The notes: generated from the sequence alone by a model not told the origin. Counted from the stretch's first letter, positions 54,560-64,000 are shown. The stretch is 64,000 nucleotides of DNA from Segetibacter koreensis DSM 18137 (GCF_000374045.1 NZ_KB893315.1:270843-334842); one strand, 5' to 3'. Translations and numbers: made by a program.

Positions 54560-55942
54560 TTATTTAATACCGAGATCCCTTTGTATTTGTTCTAGAGATC
54601 TGCCCTTGGTTTCAGGCATTACCCTCCATATAAAAATAAATGCTATTATCATCATAATAGTATAAAACACAAAGGAGTAAAAACCGCCGTTAGGGCTTCC
54701 TTCAACAATGATAGGAAAGGTCCACGAGATAATTGCAGCCATTATCCAGTGAGTAAAGCTGCCTAATGAGCCGCCTTGGGAACGAACAGAATTTGGAAAA
54801 ATTTCTGAAATAAATACCCAGATAACAGCTCCCTGTGAAAAAGCAAAAAAGGCAATATACCCTAGCAAATAAAATAAAACATTTTTACCCAAAGAACCGC
54901 CTGCGCTAAAAGCATTTGCCGTTAGCCCAAGAAATACAATTAAACCAACACAACCTATCAGCAACAATGTTTTCCTTCCAAACTTGTCTATGACAGTCAA
55001 TGCTAATAATGTGAATAAAAGATTAGCGCCACCAATATATACAGGTTGTAAATATGCATCTGCCTTGCTGAAACCTGCCATTTCAAAAATACGTGGGGCA
55101 TAATACAAAATGGCGTTAATGCCTGATAACTGGTTAAACATGGCTAATAAAACAGCGTACATAATGGGTTTCCTGTACGTATTTCCCATAAATAGTTTTT
55201 CTTTTAAGCCGTAATGTTCCAGTTGATGTTCTAATTGTATTACTCCCATTGCATCGGGCTCGCCCGTTTTTGCAAAGATCGCTTTGGCTTCTTCATCGCG
55301 GCGATTTAGGACAAGCCACCTGGGGCTTTCGGGAATAGTACGCAACAGAATGGCAAACAAAGCAGCAGGAACAACCATAATACCGAGCATCCATCGCCAT
55401 GAGTTTTCACCGAGGCTAATAAACAAAAAGTTAGTCAGATAGGCAATGAAAATGCCTGTAACAATCATTAATTGAAAAGATGCAGCCAGCCTTCCGCGAA
55501 CATGAGCGGGAGCAACTTCAGAAATATACATTGGGCCTACCACCGATGAAGCGCCAACCGCAAGGCCTCCAATAAACCGAAAGGTGATAAACAGCAGCCA
55601 CAGAGGTGTTAATGCACATCCTACAGCAGATAGCAGGTACAGAAGGGCAATTACTGTTAATACTCTTTTCCGTCCATACCGTTGTGCCGGCGTACCCGCA
55701 ATCAGCGAACCAATGACCGTGCCTATTAAACTCGAGGCGACAGTGAAGCCTTGCCAGCCCGAGGAAAGATTCCAAAGCTGCTGGATTGTTTTTTCAGCGC
55801 CAGATATTACGGCCGTTTCAAAGCCAAAAAGAAAACCGCCAAGTGCTGCGATCAAGGAAATTCGGATAACATAAAAAGGTACCTTAATTTCTTGTTTAAT
55901 GCCTGAACCTGCATTAGGCGTTTGTTCAGTTTCTATATACAT
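54560..55942 (-). CDS. Sugar porter family MFS transporter (likely fructose)
   Basis: The 460-residue protein has twelve helices and the sugar porter marks: GGFLFGFETAVISGA, RYGRKRV, the PESPRWLVLNRR loop and PETKGRSLEQI near the C-terminus. Role: sugar uptake through the inner membrane by proton symport. It is the last gene of the fructan locus, 321 bases after the GH32 gene, so it may have its own promoter. The neighbours point to fructose as substrate (inference). Confidence 0.9.
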   Translation of the reverse strand: MYIETEQTPNAGSGIKQEIKVPFYVIRISLIAALGGFLFGFETAVISGAEKTIQQLWNLSSGWQGFTVASSLIGTVIGSLIAGTPAQRYGRKRVLTVIALLYLLSAVGCALTPLWLLFITFRFIGGLAVGASSVVGPMYISEVAPAHVRGRLAASFQLMIVTGIFIAYLTNFLFISLGENSWRWMLGIMVVPAALFAILLRTIPESPRWLVLNRRDEEAKAIFAKTGEPDAMGVIQLEHQLEHYGLKEKLFMGNTYRKPIMYAVLLAMFNQLSGINAILYYAPRIFEMAGFSKADAYLQPVYIGGANLLFTLLALTVIDKFGRKTLLLIGCVGLIVFLGLTANAFSAGGSLGKNVLFYLLGYIAFFAFSQGAVIWVFISEIFPNSVRSQGGSLGSFTHWIMAAIISWTFPIIVEGSPNGGFYSFVFYTIMMIIAFIFIWRVMPETKGRSLEQIQRDLGIK

Positions 55943-56263
55943 ACATTTAGTTTAAGCAAGTTAATAAGAAGAAATTCTAACGGCAACAATAAAAAATACA
56001 TATATACACTTTTAAATTAAGCTTACGTGTTTTAATAAACATTATTTATAGAAAATTCTATTATTCGTATATACTTGTCATTTGCCGTGCATCAAATCGT
56101 TTGAATTCTGTACACAGTCGCTGCAATACCTACGATATAGCCGCCCTACCACGCACTAATCACCGACGAAGAACACTTTCGACGACACTTTTTCAATAAG
56201 AATCTGCAGCTATTAAACTAAATAGACCATTATTTGATTTCATGGTATTTATGATTTTTCTCT
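55943..56263. other. Noncoding stretch between the GH32 and sugar porter genes
   Basis: About 320 bases with no convincing frame, presumably holding the promoter of the sugar porter. I see no clear TAnnTTTG box, operator or terminator hairpin in it. Confidence 0.4.
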
Positions 56264-57979
56264 CTAGGGATTTTCGGGCCAAATAGAATTTAGTTCATCA
56301 ACCTCCAGTTTTTTTAAAATGCTTTTAGATTCCTTGTTAAACGTATGGGCGAATGCTTTAACCTGCTTTTCTGCCGCTACAGAATTTAGTGGCCTGATAA
56401 AATATAACTCGCCATCGTTTATAAATACTTCTACAATAGCCTTATCTACAATAGCTTCAATTTTAAAAATCTTTTTATCCTCAATGGGGTAATTAATTTT
56501 ATTCAACTCATTAAAAAGGTTATTATACGACAACTCATAGCCATTTATATTCAAACCAAATTCACGGCTATCGCCTCTTTCGAACTCGGCTATAACATGT
56601 ATTACATCTCCGTTAACCGGAGCAGTATAGTCAGGGTGTTCCTCATTTAAAACAATATTGTTATACGTATGGCTCTTTTTATATAAATTTTTTATTTCGT
56701 TAATGGGAGTAGGGCAAAGCCTGTAACCATCAAAAGACTTTTTTAGTTTCAGCTCTGTAGGAAAAGCCATGCATTGATTAAAAGGCATACTGTCAATATT
56801 TATACGTGCCCATCCTATCTGAATGCGCCTTCCGTCTCTATCAGGGATGTTATTGTATGTTTGAGAAGCATAAAAAGTTGCCATTCCCCCATTATCATAA
56901 GTTTTGAGGTTTTGCTCTTCAGTAAATTTTTTACCATCAAAATTGCCGACCTTATATTTTCCGTCTGCCGCATATACGACCCATTTCTTTACACCTGGCT
57001 CTCCTGCTACATCAATTTGAAAAAGATCAGGACATTCAAAAAAACCGGGTATGCTTGACTGGTACGTCCAATTCTTTAAGTCAGGAGAATTATAAATCGA
57101 AAATTCCAAATTCATTGCTTTTAAGTCCTTACCAATATCCCTTGAATGCGACTCGTCATACACCACCATTACCCAATGATTACCCGGCTGGTACCAGAAA
57201 ACTTTTGGATCTCTACCCTTGTGCTTTACAACCGGGTTACCTTCATAATCCTTAAAGGTCCTGCCATTATCGTAACTTAAGGCAACGCATTCACCGCGGC
57301 CCGTACTGGTAAATGTGGCTATTAACGGATCGATTCCATTTTTTCTAAATTTTGAAGTATTGTTGGGATCGAAAGTTGCGGTTCCTGAAAAAGCCATGTC
57401 ATCATGAGAGGGGGTATACAACCCTTCGGGCAATTGATTCCAGTGCAAAAGATCTTTGCTTACGGCATGTCCCCAATGCATATTTCCCCATTTCCAGCCA
57501 TAGGGGTTGTGTTGATAAAACAGGTGGTATTCCCCTTTATAATACACGAGTCCGTTAGGATCGTTCAACCATCCTCTCTGCGATGAAAAATGAACTTGGG
57601 GCCGCATTTTTTCTTTGTATAATTCTTCTTTTCCAGGAAATGTTTTATCAGCGTAAATCTTATCAAAACCCGCCTGCTGGTTACCAAGGTTTTCCGATTC
57701 CACATAAAGGGTTTTGCCTTGAAAATTTGAAACATCAAAAAATACCCAATAATCTGGCTTGTTCTGTGAAAGGCTCAAGGTAAACTCATCAAACACTTTT
57801 CCATTTATGATTATTCTTGTTTTTTTAAGCTCATCTGATTCTGATATTGGAAAATTTAAATATTTCTGCCCTGCTTTAATTTCTATTTCCTCTCGACGCG
57901 ATTGTGCTGTAGAAACCTTCACAGAAAGACAAAAAACCATTATACAGAAAAAAATATGCAATAGATCTTTTTTCTTCAT
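56264..57979 (-). CDS. Glycoside hydrolase family 32 (fructanase/levanase), exported
   Basis: The 571-residue protein has a signal peptide (LHIFFCIMVFCLSVKVSTA) and, after a 100-residue N-terminal beta domain, the GH32 propeller: nucleophile D140 in WLNDPNG, RDP in GRDPKVFW and the acid/base Glu in FECPDLF. The C-terminal beta-sandwich (about 420-571) completes the enzyme. Role: cleaves fructose from levan, inulin or sucrose outside the inner membrane. It lies 97 bases downstream of susD, with a stable hairpin in the gap. Exo versus endo action cannot be read. Confidence 0.92.
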   Translation of the reverse strand: MKKKDLLHIFFCIMVFCLSVKVSTAQSRREEIEIKAGQKYLNFPISESDELKKTRIIINGKVFDEFTLSLSQNKPDYWVFFDVSNFQGKTLYVESENLGNQQAGFDKIYADKTFPGKEELYKEKMRPQVHFSSQRGWLNDPNGLVYYKGEYHLFYQHNPYGWKWGNMHWGHAVSKDLLHWNQLPEGLYTPSHDDMAFSGTATFDPNNTSKFRKNGIDPLIATFTSTGRGECVALSYDNGRTFKDYEGNPVVKHKGRDPKVFWYQPGNHWVMVVYDESHSRDIGKDLKAMNLEFSIYNSPDLKNWTYQSSIPGFFECPDLFQIDVAGEPGVKKWVVYAADGKYKVGNFDGKKFTEEQNLKTYDNGGMATFYASQTYNNIPDRDGRRIQIGWARINIDSMPFNQCMAFPTELKLKKSFDGYRLCPTPINEIKNLYKKSHTYNNIVLNEEHPDYTAPVNGDVIHVIAEFERGDSREFGLNINGYELSYNNLFNELNKINYPIEDKKIFKIEAIVDKAIVEVFINDGELYFIRPLNSVAAEKQVKAFAHTFNKESKSILKKLEVDELNSIWPENP

Positions 57980-58024
57980 TTATTAATTTTTTAAATATAA
58001 CAGCAAAAAGTTTCAGTAGAAAAC

Positions 58025-58062
58025 CAGTAACCGGGCTTACGTATTGGTAAGCCTGGTTACTG
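58025..58062 (-). terminator. Intercistronic hairpin between susD and the GH32 gene
   Basis: 58025-58040 pairs with 58047-58062 (16-bp stem, one G-T pair, 6-base loop). On the minus strand GTTTTCT follows. It may act as a partial terminator or as a 3' stabiliser of the susCD mRNA. Confidence 0.7.
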
Positions 58063-58076
58063 TGCTATAAATAATT

Positions 58077-59807
58077 CTAATATCCTGGGTTTTGAATGTA
58101 CAGTCCTTTTGTAAAATCTATTTCTCGTTGAGGAATAGGAAAATACTCATCTCTGCCTTTTGTAAATAAGGCTGCCGATAGATACGCCCTCCTTGTTTTT
58201 TCTACAGCCAGGTAAGCGTTTAATGTTTCTGCTGCAATACCCCATCGCACAAGGTCGAAAAAGCGTGGACTTTCCATAGCAAATTCCAGTCTTCTTTCCC
58301 ATTGTAATGCTTTTCGTGCATTAGCTTGTGTCCAATCAATATTAACGCCATTTACGTACTCGTTGATTTGATAATTCGATGGAGGAGCACCGTTGGTAAA
58401 TCTTGTTCTTTGGGTACTGTTTTTAGCTCTTGCCCTAATTAGATTAATGAGAGGTAGAGCTTCATTTTGCCTGCCTAATTCAATAAGTGCCTCAGCCTTC
58501 CAAAGTAGCACGTCAGCATACCTGATAATATCAATGTCTTTTGCACTTCCATAAAAAGGACCGACTTTTTTAAAACTCGGACTAGTTGCCTCCTGTTGCT
58601 CTTTCATGTTTCCAAATCCTCCATATAATGCAGGTATACGTTCCCAGCTATGATTATACAAAATATTAGGATCGTATTTAAAAGGATGTCCCTGTATACC
58701 GACTGTATGATCTATTCGAGGATCTACTTTTGCCCCTGTAGCAGTAAGATCAGCATCTGTCAATGCAACATTATTGAAGGTATTAAACTGAGGAAGACCG
58801 CTAGCATCTGTTTTAAATGCATTCACCATATTTTGCGATGGTATATGAAACCAACAGCAGCCATATTGAGGAGCCAGGCTATAGTTTAAACTGGTAGCCA
58901 TACTTAGCCTGCCTATCGCAGTTCCGTCATTTATTGAAAATTGTACCGCAAAAATTGATTCCGGGCTGTTATCGAAACCATACAAGAAATTTTTAGCAAA
59001 GTCATCATTTAAGTTATACTTGCCTGAGTTGATAACATCAGAGGTTAAGGCAACCACTTCATTTAGTCTTTGCTGATTTATTCCGGTGACAGCGTTGTTA
59101 TCATTTTGTTCATAAGCCTGGTAAAGCCTCAGCTTTGCCAAATAAGCTTTTGCTGCCAACTTATTGGCTCTGCCTACTTCTGGCTGAGTTTCGGGAAGGT
59201 TATCTATAGCAAATTGAAAATCTTCTGCTATTTTATTCCATAATGAGTCATTTGAGTACTGGCGATTAGACGTCTTCAATATGTCTTCCTCCGACAATGT
59301 CTCATCGATATAAGGAATGTGCTTAAACAATAATTTTAGTATAAAGTGCATGTGTCCTCTTAAAAAGCGCACTTCACCTTGTCGCACAGCTTTTGCGGGC
59401 ATTTGTTCAGCGGTTAAATTATTCAATTGCTTCAATGCAAAGTTTGCGCGAGAGATAGCACCATAAGCCCTTGTCCAGGTGTTGTTGGCGTTGCCGATAG
59501 TTGTAGGAGTTACCAGGTTATATTGCTCATAAGTATTGTATTCCCCAACATCAGAAACACTGCCACCTCCTTTATAAGCATCATCTGAGCGAACGCTTCC
59601 ATACGCCCACATACTGGTAATTGATCCATCCCAGAAGTCATTTCCTATAGCTGCGTATGCAGCAGTTACTAGTCCATCCACTTTGTCAGGGGTAGTTAGC
59701 TGATCTGCCGTAAGAGTTCCCTGTGGCTGGTAATCCAAGTATTTTTTGCATCCTGCGGCTAATATCATTGCCGATGCTATAAGTATTTTTAAAAAATTCT
59801 GTTTCAT
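58077..59807 (-). CDS. susD: SusD/RagB-family nutrient-binding outer membrane lipoprotein
   Basis: The 576-residue protein begins with a lipoprotein signal (ILIASAMILAAGC, Cys 20) and KKYLDYQPQGTLTADQL, and has the tetratricopeptide-rich SusD layout ending with RRLEFAMESPRFFDLVRWG and the KGLYIQNPGY tail. Role: surface glycan binding and lid of the SusCD channel; here fructans by context. It follows susC by 21 bases. Confidence 0.94.
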   Translation of the reverse strand: MKQNFLKILIASAMILAAGCKKYLDYQPQGTLTADQLTTPDKVDGLVTAAYAAIGNDFWDGSITSMWAYGSVRSDDAYKGGGSVSDVGEYNTYEQYNLVTPTTIGNANNTWTRAYGAISRANFALKQLNNLTAEQMPAKAVRQGEVRFLRGHMHFILKLLFKHIPYIDETLSEEDILKTSNRQYSNDSLWNKIAEDFQFAIDNLPETQPEVGRANKLAAKAYLAKLRLYQAYEQNDNNAVTGINQQRLNEVVALTSDVINSGKYNLNDDFAKNFLYGFDNSPESIFAVQFSINDGTAIGRLSMATSLNYSLAPQYGCCWFHIPSQNMVNAFKTDASGLPQFNTFNNVALTDADLTATGAKVDPRIDHTVGIQGHPFKYDPNILYNHSWERIPALYGGFGNMKEQQEATSPSFKKVGPFYGSAKDIDIIRYADVLLWKAEALIELGRQNEALPLINLIRARAKNSTQRTRFTNGAPPSNYQINEYVNGVNIDWTQANARKALQWERRLEFAMESPRFFDLVRWGIAAETLNAYLAVEKTRRAYLSAALFTKGRDEYFPIPQREIDFTKGLYIQNPGY

Positions 59808-59828
59808 AATTAATTTTTCATTTACAGG

Positions 59829-62800
59829 TTAAAAAGTCACGTTAGCTCCTATGGTGTAAGTGGTAGGTTGAGGCCAATTACCAAATCCTCCAATTCTTTC
59901 GGGGTCTTTACTTAAATATTCTTTGCTTTTTAATGCAAACAGGTTTTGGGCAATAATGTAAAACCTTAATCCTTCCATTTTTGCTCCTGAAATAAGAGCT
60001 TTGGGTAAAGCGTATCCTAATTGAACATTCCTGAGCCGGAAATAAGAGCCATTAACCATAAAAAAATCGGAAGTGCGGTATTCATCATTTGAGTTTACCA
60101 ATGATAACATCGGAATTTTTGAGCCTGTATTTTTTGGTGTCCACGCATCCAGAACTCCAGGTCCATTATTTTGATTCACAGTTAGAAATGAATTAAACTG
60201 CTTTGCAGGATCAAAACCGGTTTTGCCTGCGACCCCCGAGCCGAAAATGGATAAGTCAAAGTTTTTATAATCGAGGTCTATACGTAAACCATATTCAAGG
60301 CTTGGTAATAAGGTGCCTAGCCAATCCTGGTCCAATGCGTCAATTTTACCATCGCCATTGAGGTCTTTATAACGGATCCTTCCAATTCCTTTACCTGTTT
60401 GCGCAGGAGCCTTATCCACTTCTGCCTGGTTTTGGAAAATGCCCTCTGTTTCGTAGCCGAAAACAGAAAGTTGAGAATGACCGAGAATTGTTTTTTCTAC
60501 ATTGCCGGGATAAGCAGTACGTACCTCAGCCGGCAAGTCAGTAATTTTATCTTTAAAGTGGGCTGCATTGCCACTAATAGTATAGTTAAACTGGCCTACC
60601 CGATCGTTATAGGTTAATAAAAACTCCCATCCCTGGTTACTTTTGGTGGCACCATTTAACCACTTAACACGACCTTCCCCAATAGCACTTGCAATTGGTG
60701 GCTGTATTAAGATGTCTTTTGTTTTCCTGTTGAAATAATCAAATGAACCTGAAAGCTTTTCGTTCATAAAACCAAAGTCTAGTCCTACGTTCAGTTCATC
60801 AGTTGATTCCCATTTCAAAGTTTGATTCTCACCTTGAATTTGTACATACCCTGAAGGAAGCGTACCTTGGTTAGCTCCATTCAGATCATAAGCAGTTCCA
60901 ACATTTAACCATTGACCGGGAAAACCCACCCCATTATTGTACAAGGTTCCATAATTTGGTTGAAACAAACCAAAACGGGCTACGTTTCCAATTTCCTGGT
61001 TACCTACCCGGCCTATTCCAGCCCTTAATTTTAGGTTAGAAATGCCTTTAACCGTTTTTAAAAATTCTTCATTGTTTATTCTCCAACCGAGGGTAAAAGC
61101 CGGAAAAATACCAAATTGATTTTGGGAGCCGAAACGGGATGAGCCATCTCTTCTTAACGTGGCTGATGCCAGGTATTTATCGGAATAGGCATAGTTTATT
61201 TTACCAAACAATGAGAATAAGCGATAGCCCGTAGCGGTACCATTATTTGTGCTACGGCCAGTGCCGGCATTTAGCACATAATAATTTACATCTTCTATGG
61301 CAAAGCCCTCCCTGAAAGCACCGAAGCCCTGGAAATCTTCACGAATAGCCTCTGTACCGGCCAGGGCGTTTATTTTATGATCTCCAAGTTGCAGTTGGTA
61401 ATTGGCAGTGTTTGTCCAGGTAAGAGTGAGGTCATTACCTTGCTGAAGAGATAAGCTATTTACCTGCCGCCCCAAAAATCCTTCCTGGAAAGCAGGTTCA
61501 ATATTTTTAGAAAGTGCATTTGAATAATCTGCTCCGATGCTTGTTCTTAACACTAAATTTTTAACTGGTGTTACCTCTGCATACACATTTCCCAGTAAGT
61601 TTAACCTGTTATTTTTATCCCACCTGTTAAGATACTGCATGTGAACAGGATTATTCCTGTCAGAATAACCGGCTCCAAGAGGTCCTGCGTAGGTTCCATC
61701 TTTTCTAAAGACAGGTAAAGTAGGGGCTAGCGTAACAGCAAGTTCAGGAACTGAAGCCCCACCTAAATCGTTAGAAGCAAGCGTTTCTGTTGATCTGGCC
61801 ATTTGCAGGTTCTCCCCTATTTTTACTTTATTGTCTAAAAATGTGGTATATGCATTTATCCGGGCGCTGTAACGGTCGTAATTTGTGTATTTCAACATCC
61901 CCGTGTTTTTATAATAACCCAGGTTAATAAGTAAACTGCTACGTCCGGTACCGGCAGTTATTGTTAGATCCTGTTGGTTTATTATAGCTCTTTCATAAGA
62001 TGCGTCCTGCCAATTAGTGTTTGCTGCCGGCTCAAGAGAATCTCCACCTACGAAAGGAACTATATTTACTTTGTTAAGCACCGGGTTATTATAATCTCCA
62101 TTCCAGTCGTATGTATAAAGAGCGGAAAGGGTTTTTGGATCAGTCTTGTCATTTACAGCACCTTGCCATAAAGCTCTTCCGCGTTGCTCAGAGGTTAATA
62201 CTTTTTCTCTCCATGGCTTCTCTGTTTGAATGGATACGCTTGAATTAAATTGCACACTAACTCTTTCTGCACCGCCTCTTCCTCGTCCTTCCTTCGTGGT
62301 TACGATAATCACTCCGTTAGAAGCCCTGGAACCATAGATAGAGGCCGCAGAAGCATCTTTTAGTACCTGCACCGAAGCAATGGAACTTGGGTTTATGCTT
62401 GCAAATACCTGCGGGTCTTTTGTAGGCACTCCATCAATAATATACAGCGGGTTAGGATCACCCAATGTATTTAATCCCCTGATCAGCACCCTGCTATTTC
62501 CGCCATTAGGCTGGCCGCTTGCCTCTACGTACAGCCCGGGTACACGTCCTTGCAAAGACTGCATTGGATTACCTGTTGGAATATCTTTTACCTCGGTGAG
62601 GTTCACTACTGAAACTGCACCTGTCAGGTCTACTTTTCGTTGAGTCTGGTAACCTGTAACCACCACCGCCGTTAAATTGGACGCTTGTGGCTTTAAAGAA
62701 ATCTTAATGTTGTTTTGATCAGCAACCGAAATTTCCTGGGATTCAAATCCAACAAAAGAGGCAACTAAAGTTTTCTTACTGCCAGGTACAGAGATGGTGA

Positions 62801-62972
62801 AATTTCCAAGTGAGTCTGTTTGTGCACCTATATTGGTTGTTTTCACGTTAATAGAAACTCCGGAGAGAGGAGTGTTACGATCATCTGTAATAGTTCCGGT
62901 TATCGTTCTTTGCTGTGCCAATGCATGCAGCGAAAACAAAAGAACAGTAACCAAATAAGCAAGTTTTCTCAT
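59829..62972 (-). CDS. susC: SusC/RagA-family TonB-dependent outer membrane transporter
   Basis: The protein has 1047 residues from ATG 62972, beginning with the signal peptide RKLAYLVTVLLFSLHALA. Then come a carboxypeptidase-D-like domain (about 20-100), a TonB-dependent plug (RVLIRGLNTLGDPNPLYIIDG, the LKDASAASIYGSRASNGVI signature) and a long beta-barrel ending ...YTIGANVTF. Role: uptake of fructan oligosaccharides with SusD. A second ATG at 63020 overlaps the stop codon of the fructokinase gene as ATGA; the 16 extra residues precede the signal peptide, so that start is less likely but would couple translation. Confidence 0.94.
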   Translation of the reverse strand: MRKLAYLVTVLLFSLHALAQQRTITGTITDDRNTPLSGVSINVKTTNIGAQTDSLGNFTISVPGSKKTLVASFVGFESQEISVADQNNIKISLKPQASNLTAVVVTGYQTQRKVDLTGAVSVVNLTEVKDIPTGNPMQSLQGRVPGLYVEASGQPNGGNSRVLIRGLNTLGDPNPLYIIDGVPTKDPQVFASINPSSIASVQVLKDASAASIYGSRASNGVIIVTTKEGRGRGGAERVSVQFNSSVSIQTEKPWREKVLTSEQRGRALWQGAVNDKTDPKTLSALYTYDWNGDYNNPVLNKVNIVPFVGGDSLEPAANTNWQDASYERAIINQQDLTITAGTGRSSLLINLGYYKNTGMLKYTNYDRYSARINAYTTFLDNKVKIGENLQMARSTETLASNDLGGASVPELAVTLAPTLPVFRKDGTYAGPLGAGYSDRNNPVHMQYLNRWDKNNRLNLLGNVYAEVTPVKNLVLRTSIGADYSNALSKNIEPAFQEGFLGRQVNSLSLQQGNDLTLTWTNTANYQLQLGDHKINALAGTEAIREDFQGFGAFREGFAIEDVNYYVLNAGTGRSTNNGTATGYRLFSLFGKINYAYSDKYLASATLRRDGSSRFGSQNQFGIFPAFTLGWRINNEEFLKTVKGISNLKLRAGIGRVGNQEIGNVARFGLFQPNYGTLYNNGVGFPGQWLNVGTAYDLNGANQGTLPSGYVQIQGENQTLKWESTDELNVGLDFGFMNEKLSGSFDYFNRKTKDILIQPPIASAIGEGRVKWLNGATKSNQGWEFLLTYNDRVGQFNYTISGNAAHFKDKITDLPAEVRTAYPGNVEKTILGHSQLSVFGYETEGIFQNQAEVDKAPAQTGKGIGRIRYKDLNGDGKIDALDQDWLGTLLPSLEYGLRIDLDYKNFDLSIFGSGVAGKTGFDPAKQFNSFLTVNQNNGPGVLDAWTPKNTGSKIPMLSLVNSNDEYRTSDFFMVNGSYFRLRNVQLGYALPKALISGAKMEGLRFYIIAQNLFALKSKEYLSKDPERIGGFGNWPQPTTYTIGANVTF

Positions 62973-63016
62973 AATGGTAGATTTATTTTTTATAAAAAGG
63001 TTTGTAATATTTGAAT

Positions 63017-63910
63017 TCATCTTGAGTGAATTAATTCTGTTATCTGTGATATTTCATATGAAGGACATGCACCCGATTGTGTGGCTATAAAAGCTCCAAT
63101 TCCCGAGGCAAAGGTCAATGCAGTTTCAGCAGAGGCTCCTATCAGTAATTGATGAATAAATCCGGCAAGAAAGGAATCGCCACTTCCAATAGTATCTGCA
63201 ACATTTACTGTAAAGCCTGGATGACGATGGATTCTACCTCTATCACTTACAATAGCTCCCTCACTACCCATGGTAACTATGAGGGTATCTATGTCAAACT
63301 GATCCTGCATTAACTTCATCCTGTCTTCAGTGCTTTCGAAACGACTAAACCAGCCTGTTATAAGCTCTAGTTCGGCTTCATTCATCTTTAAAATATTTGC
63401 GCTTTCCAGCAAGTGTTCTACAAGAGAGCGGTTGAAATGAGGTGGGCGGAGGTTAATGTCTAAAACTTTTGTTTTAGCAATATCAAGCAATTGATAAAGG
63501 GTATCCCGAGACTCCTTGTTACGCGATGTAAGACTACCATATACGAAATAATCGGCCTTTTCAAGCAAACCTGTAAATTCCTCGTTCAATTCTATAAAAT
63601 CCCAGGCAGAAGGGTAAACGATATCATAAACCACTTCGTGGTGATTATTTACGTTTGCATAAACGAGCCCGGTATGCCTCTCGTAGTCGACCTGGAAATA
63701 TTCTGTTGTAACTCCATTTTCTGAAAGAATATTTACAAGCCTTTTTCCGTAATCGTCTGTTCCGATTTTTGTTATCAGTGCCGGATTGGCTCCAAGTTTT
63801 TTAAGGTGGTACGCCACGTTCATCGGAGCTCCACCCGGTAGTGCGCCCGAGGGGAGAATATCCCAAAGCACTTCACCAAAGCACACAACCTGATGTTGTG
63901 AAGGTTCCAT
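63017..63910 (-). CDS. PfkB-family carbohydrate kinase, probable fructokinase
   Basis: The 297-residue protein has the PfkB signatures: GEVLWDILPSG and PGGAPMNVAYHLKKLG at the N-terminus, and the catalytic DTIGSGDSFLAGF at the C-terminus. The FGEVLWDILP and GGAPMN pattern is typical of fructokinases. Role: phosphorylates fructose after import; fits the downstream susC, susD, GH32 and sugar porter genes. Its stop overlaps an upstream in-frame ATG of susC. It is the first gene of the locus visible here. Confidence 0.9.
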   Translation of the reverse strand: MEPSQHQVVCFGEVLWDILPSGALPGGAPMNVAYHLKKLGANPALITKIGTDDYGKRLVNILSENGVTTEYFQVDYERHTGLVYANVNNHHEVVYDIVYPSAWDFIELNEEFTGLLEKADYFVYGSLTSRNKESRDTLYQLLDIAKTKVLDINLRPPHFNRSLVEHLLESANILKMNEAELELITGWFSRFESTEDRMKLMQDQFDIDTLIVTMGSEGAIVSDRGRIHRHPGFTVNVADTIGSGDSFLAGFIHQLLIGASAETALTFASGIGAFIATQSGACPSYEISQITELIHSR

Positions 63911-63946
63911 AGTTTTTATTTTTTAGAGAATAAGGATGACTGTTCC

Positions 63947-64000
63947 CTATTGTTTTATTATTTCTACCGGAGACTCGATAGGTTTAGAGTAGAGTGACTT
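63947..64000 (-). CDS. Possible 3' end of a gene upstream of the fructan locus
   Basis: On the minus strand an open frame enters from the right edge (17 codons, ending ESPVEIIKQ) and stops with TAG at 63949-63947, 36 bases before the fructokinase ATG. It may be the end of a regulator or transporter of the locus. Too short to assign. Confidence 0.25.
   Translation of the reverse strand, partial: KSLYSKPIESPVEIIKQ

Noticed and set aside
57055-57986. Plus-strand frames antisense to the GH32 gene
   Set aside because: Shadows of the GH32 coding region; no independent evidence.
1-64000. CRISPR arrays, insertion sequences, integrases or att sites
   Set aside because: I found no regular spaced repeats, transposase motifs or tRNA-flanking duplications; the tRNA-Leu has no repeat of its 3' end in the window that I can see.

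Overview
The window is a chromosomal segment of a Bacteroidota bacterium, most likely a member of the Chitinophagaceae/Chitinophagales. The reasons are the AT-rich intergenic DNA, the SusC/SusD pair, the PafA-type phosphatase, GSCFA, Mpl and CbpM families with Bacteroidota-like sequences, and -7 promoter boxes of the form TAnnTTTG in front of several genes. It is mostly housekeeping and envelope DNA. I see no prophage, insertion sequence, CRISPR array or rRNA. There is one tRNA gene, tRNA-Leu(UAG).

Layout. 1-3011 (minus): the 5' part of a Rel/SpoT (p)ppGpp enzyme and an M1 peptidase. 3169-7886 (plus): tRNA-Leu and a proteostasis block of trigger factor, two tandem ClpP paralogues and ClpX. 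8079-11262: a small Gly-rich protein, an acyl-CoA dehydrogenase and PafA phosphatase. 11549-16106: aspartate kinase with a small membrane protein, then YpdA and release factor 3. 16292-20371 (plus): the selenium pair MnmH-SelD and a 2-oxoacid dehydrogenase E2. 20551-27991 (minus): a PiT phosphate transporter and a tripartite efflux operon whose RND permease and membrane-fusion protein are one open reading frame. 28188-33589: a conserved unknown protein, DMT transporter, polyprenol-phosphate glycosyltransferase, exonuclease, Mpl, a 39-residue lipoprotein and YtxJ. 33988-38491 (plus): two overlapping genes that are both two-domain fusions (glycosyltransferase + UDP-galactopyranose mutase; GH1-like + RmlD-like reductase). 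38644-45675: GSCFA, CbpM-CbpA, CutC, amidase, MurB and an NAD(P)-binding protein. 45812-48981 (minus): a LytS/LytR-type two-component system followed by an M28 peptidase. 49166-54339: Dxs, a PD-(D/E)XK-like unknown, YraN, ManA and a DUF6580-like membrane protein. 54560-64000 (minus): a fructan utilisation locus (fructokinase, SusC, SusD, GH32, sugar porter).

How the genes fit together. The fructan locus reads as import of fructan pieces by SusCD, cleavage by an exported GH32, uptake of fructose by the sugar porter and phosphorylation by the PfkB kinase; any regulator must lie beyond base 64000. YpdA and YtxJ, 19 kb apart, both point to bacillithiol as the thiol redox buffer. MnmH and SelD form a minimal selenium pathway for tRNA selenouridine. 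The most unusual items are the RND-MFP fusion, which keeps a complete lipoprotein signal peptide inside the polypeptide and also lacks two canonical proton-relay residues, and the coupled pair of double-domain sugar enzymes.

Several starts were set inside longer open frames (PafA, aspartate kinase, PiT, CutC, amidase, MurB, 45007 reductase, ManA, SusC) because the upstream extensions use TTG/GTG, overlap a neighbouring gene or promoter, or precede an obvious signal peptide. Domain calls rest on reading motifs by eye; no database search was run.
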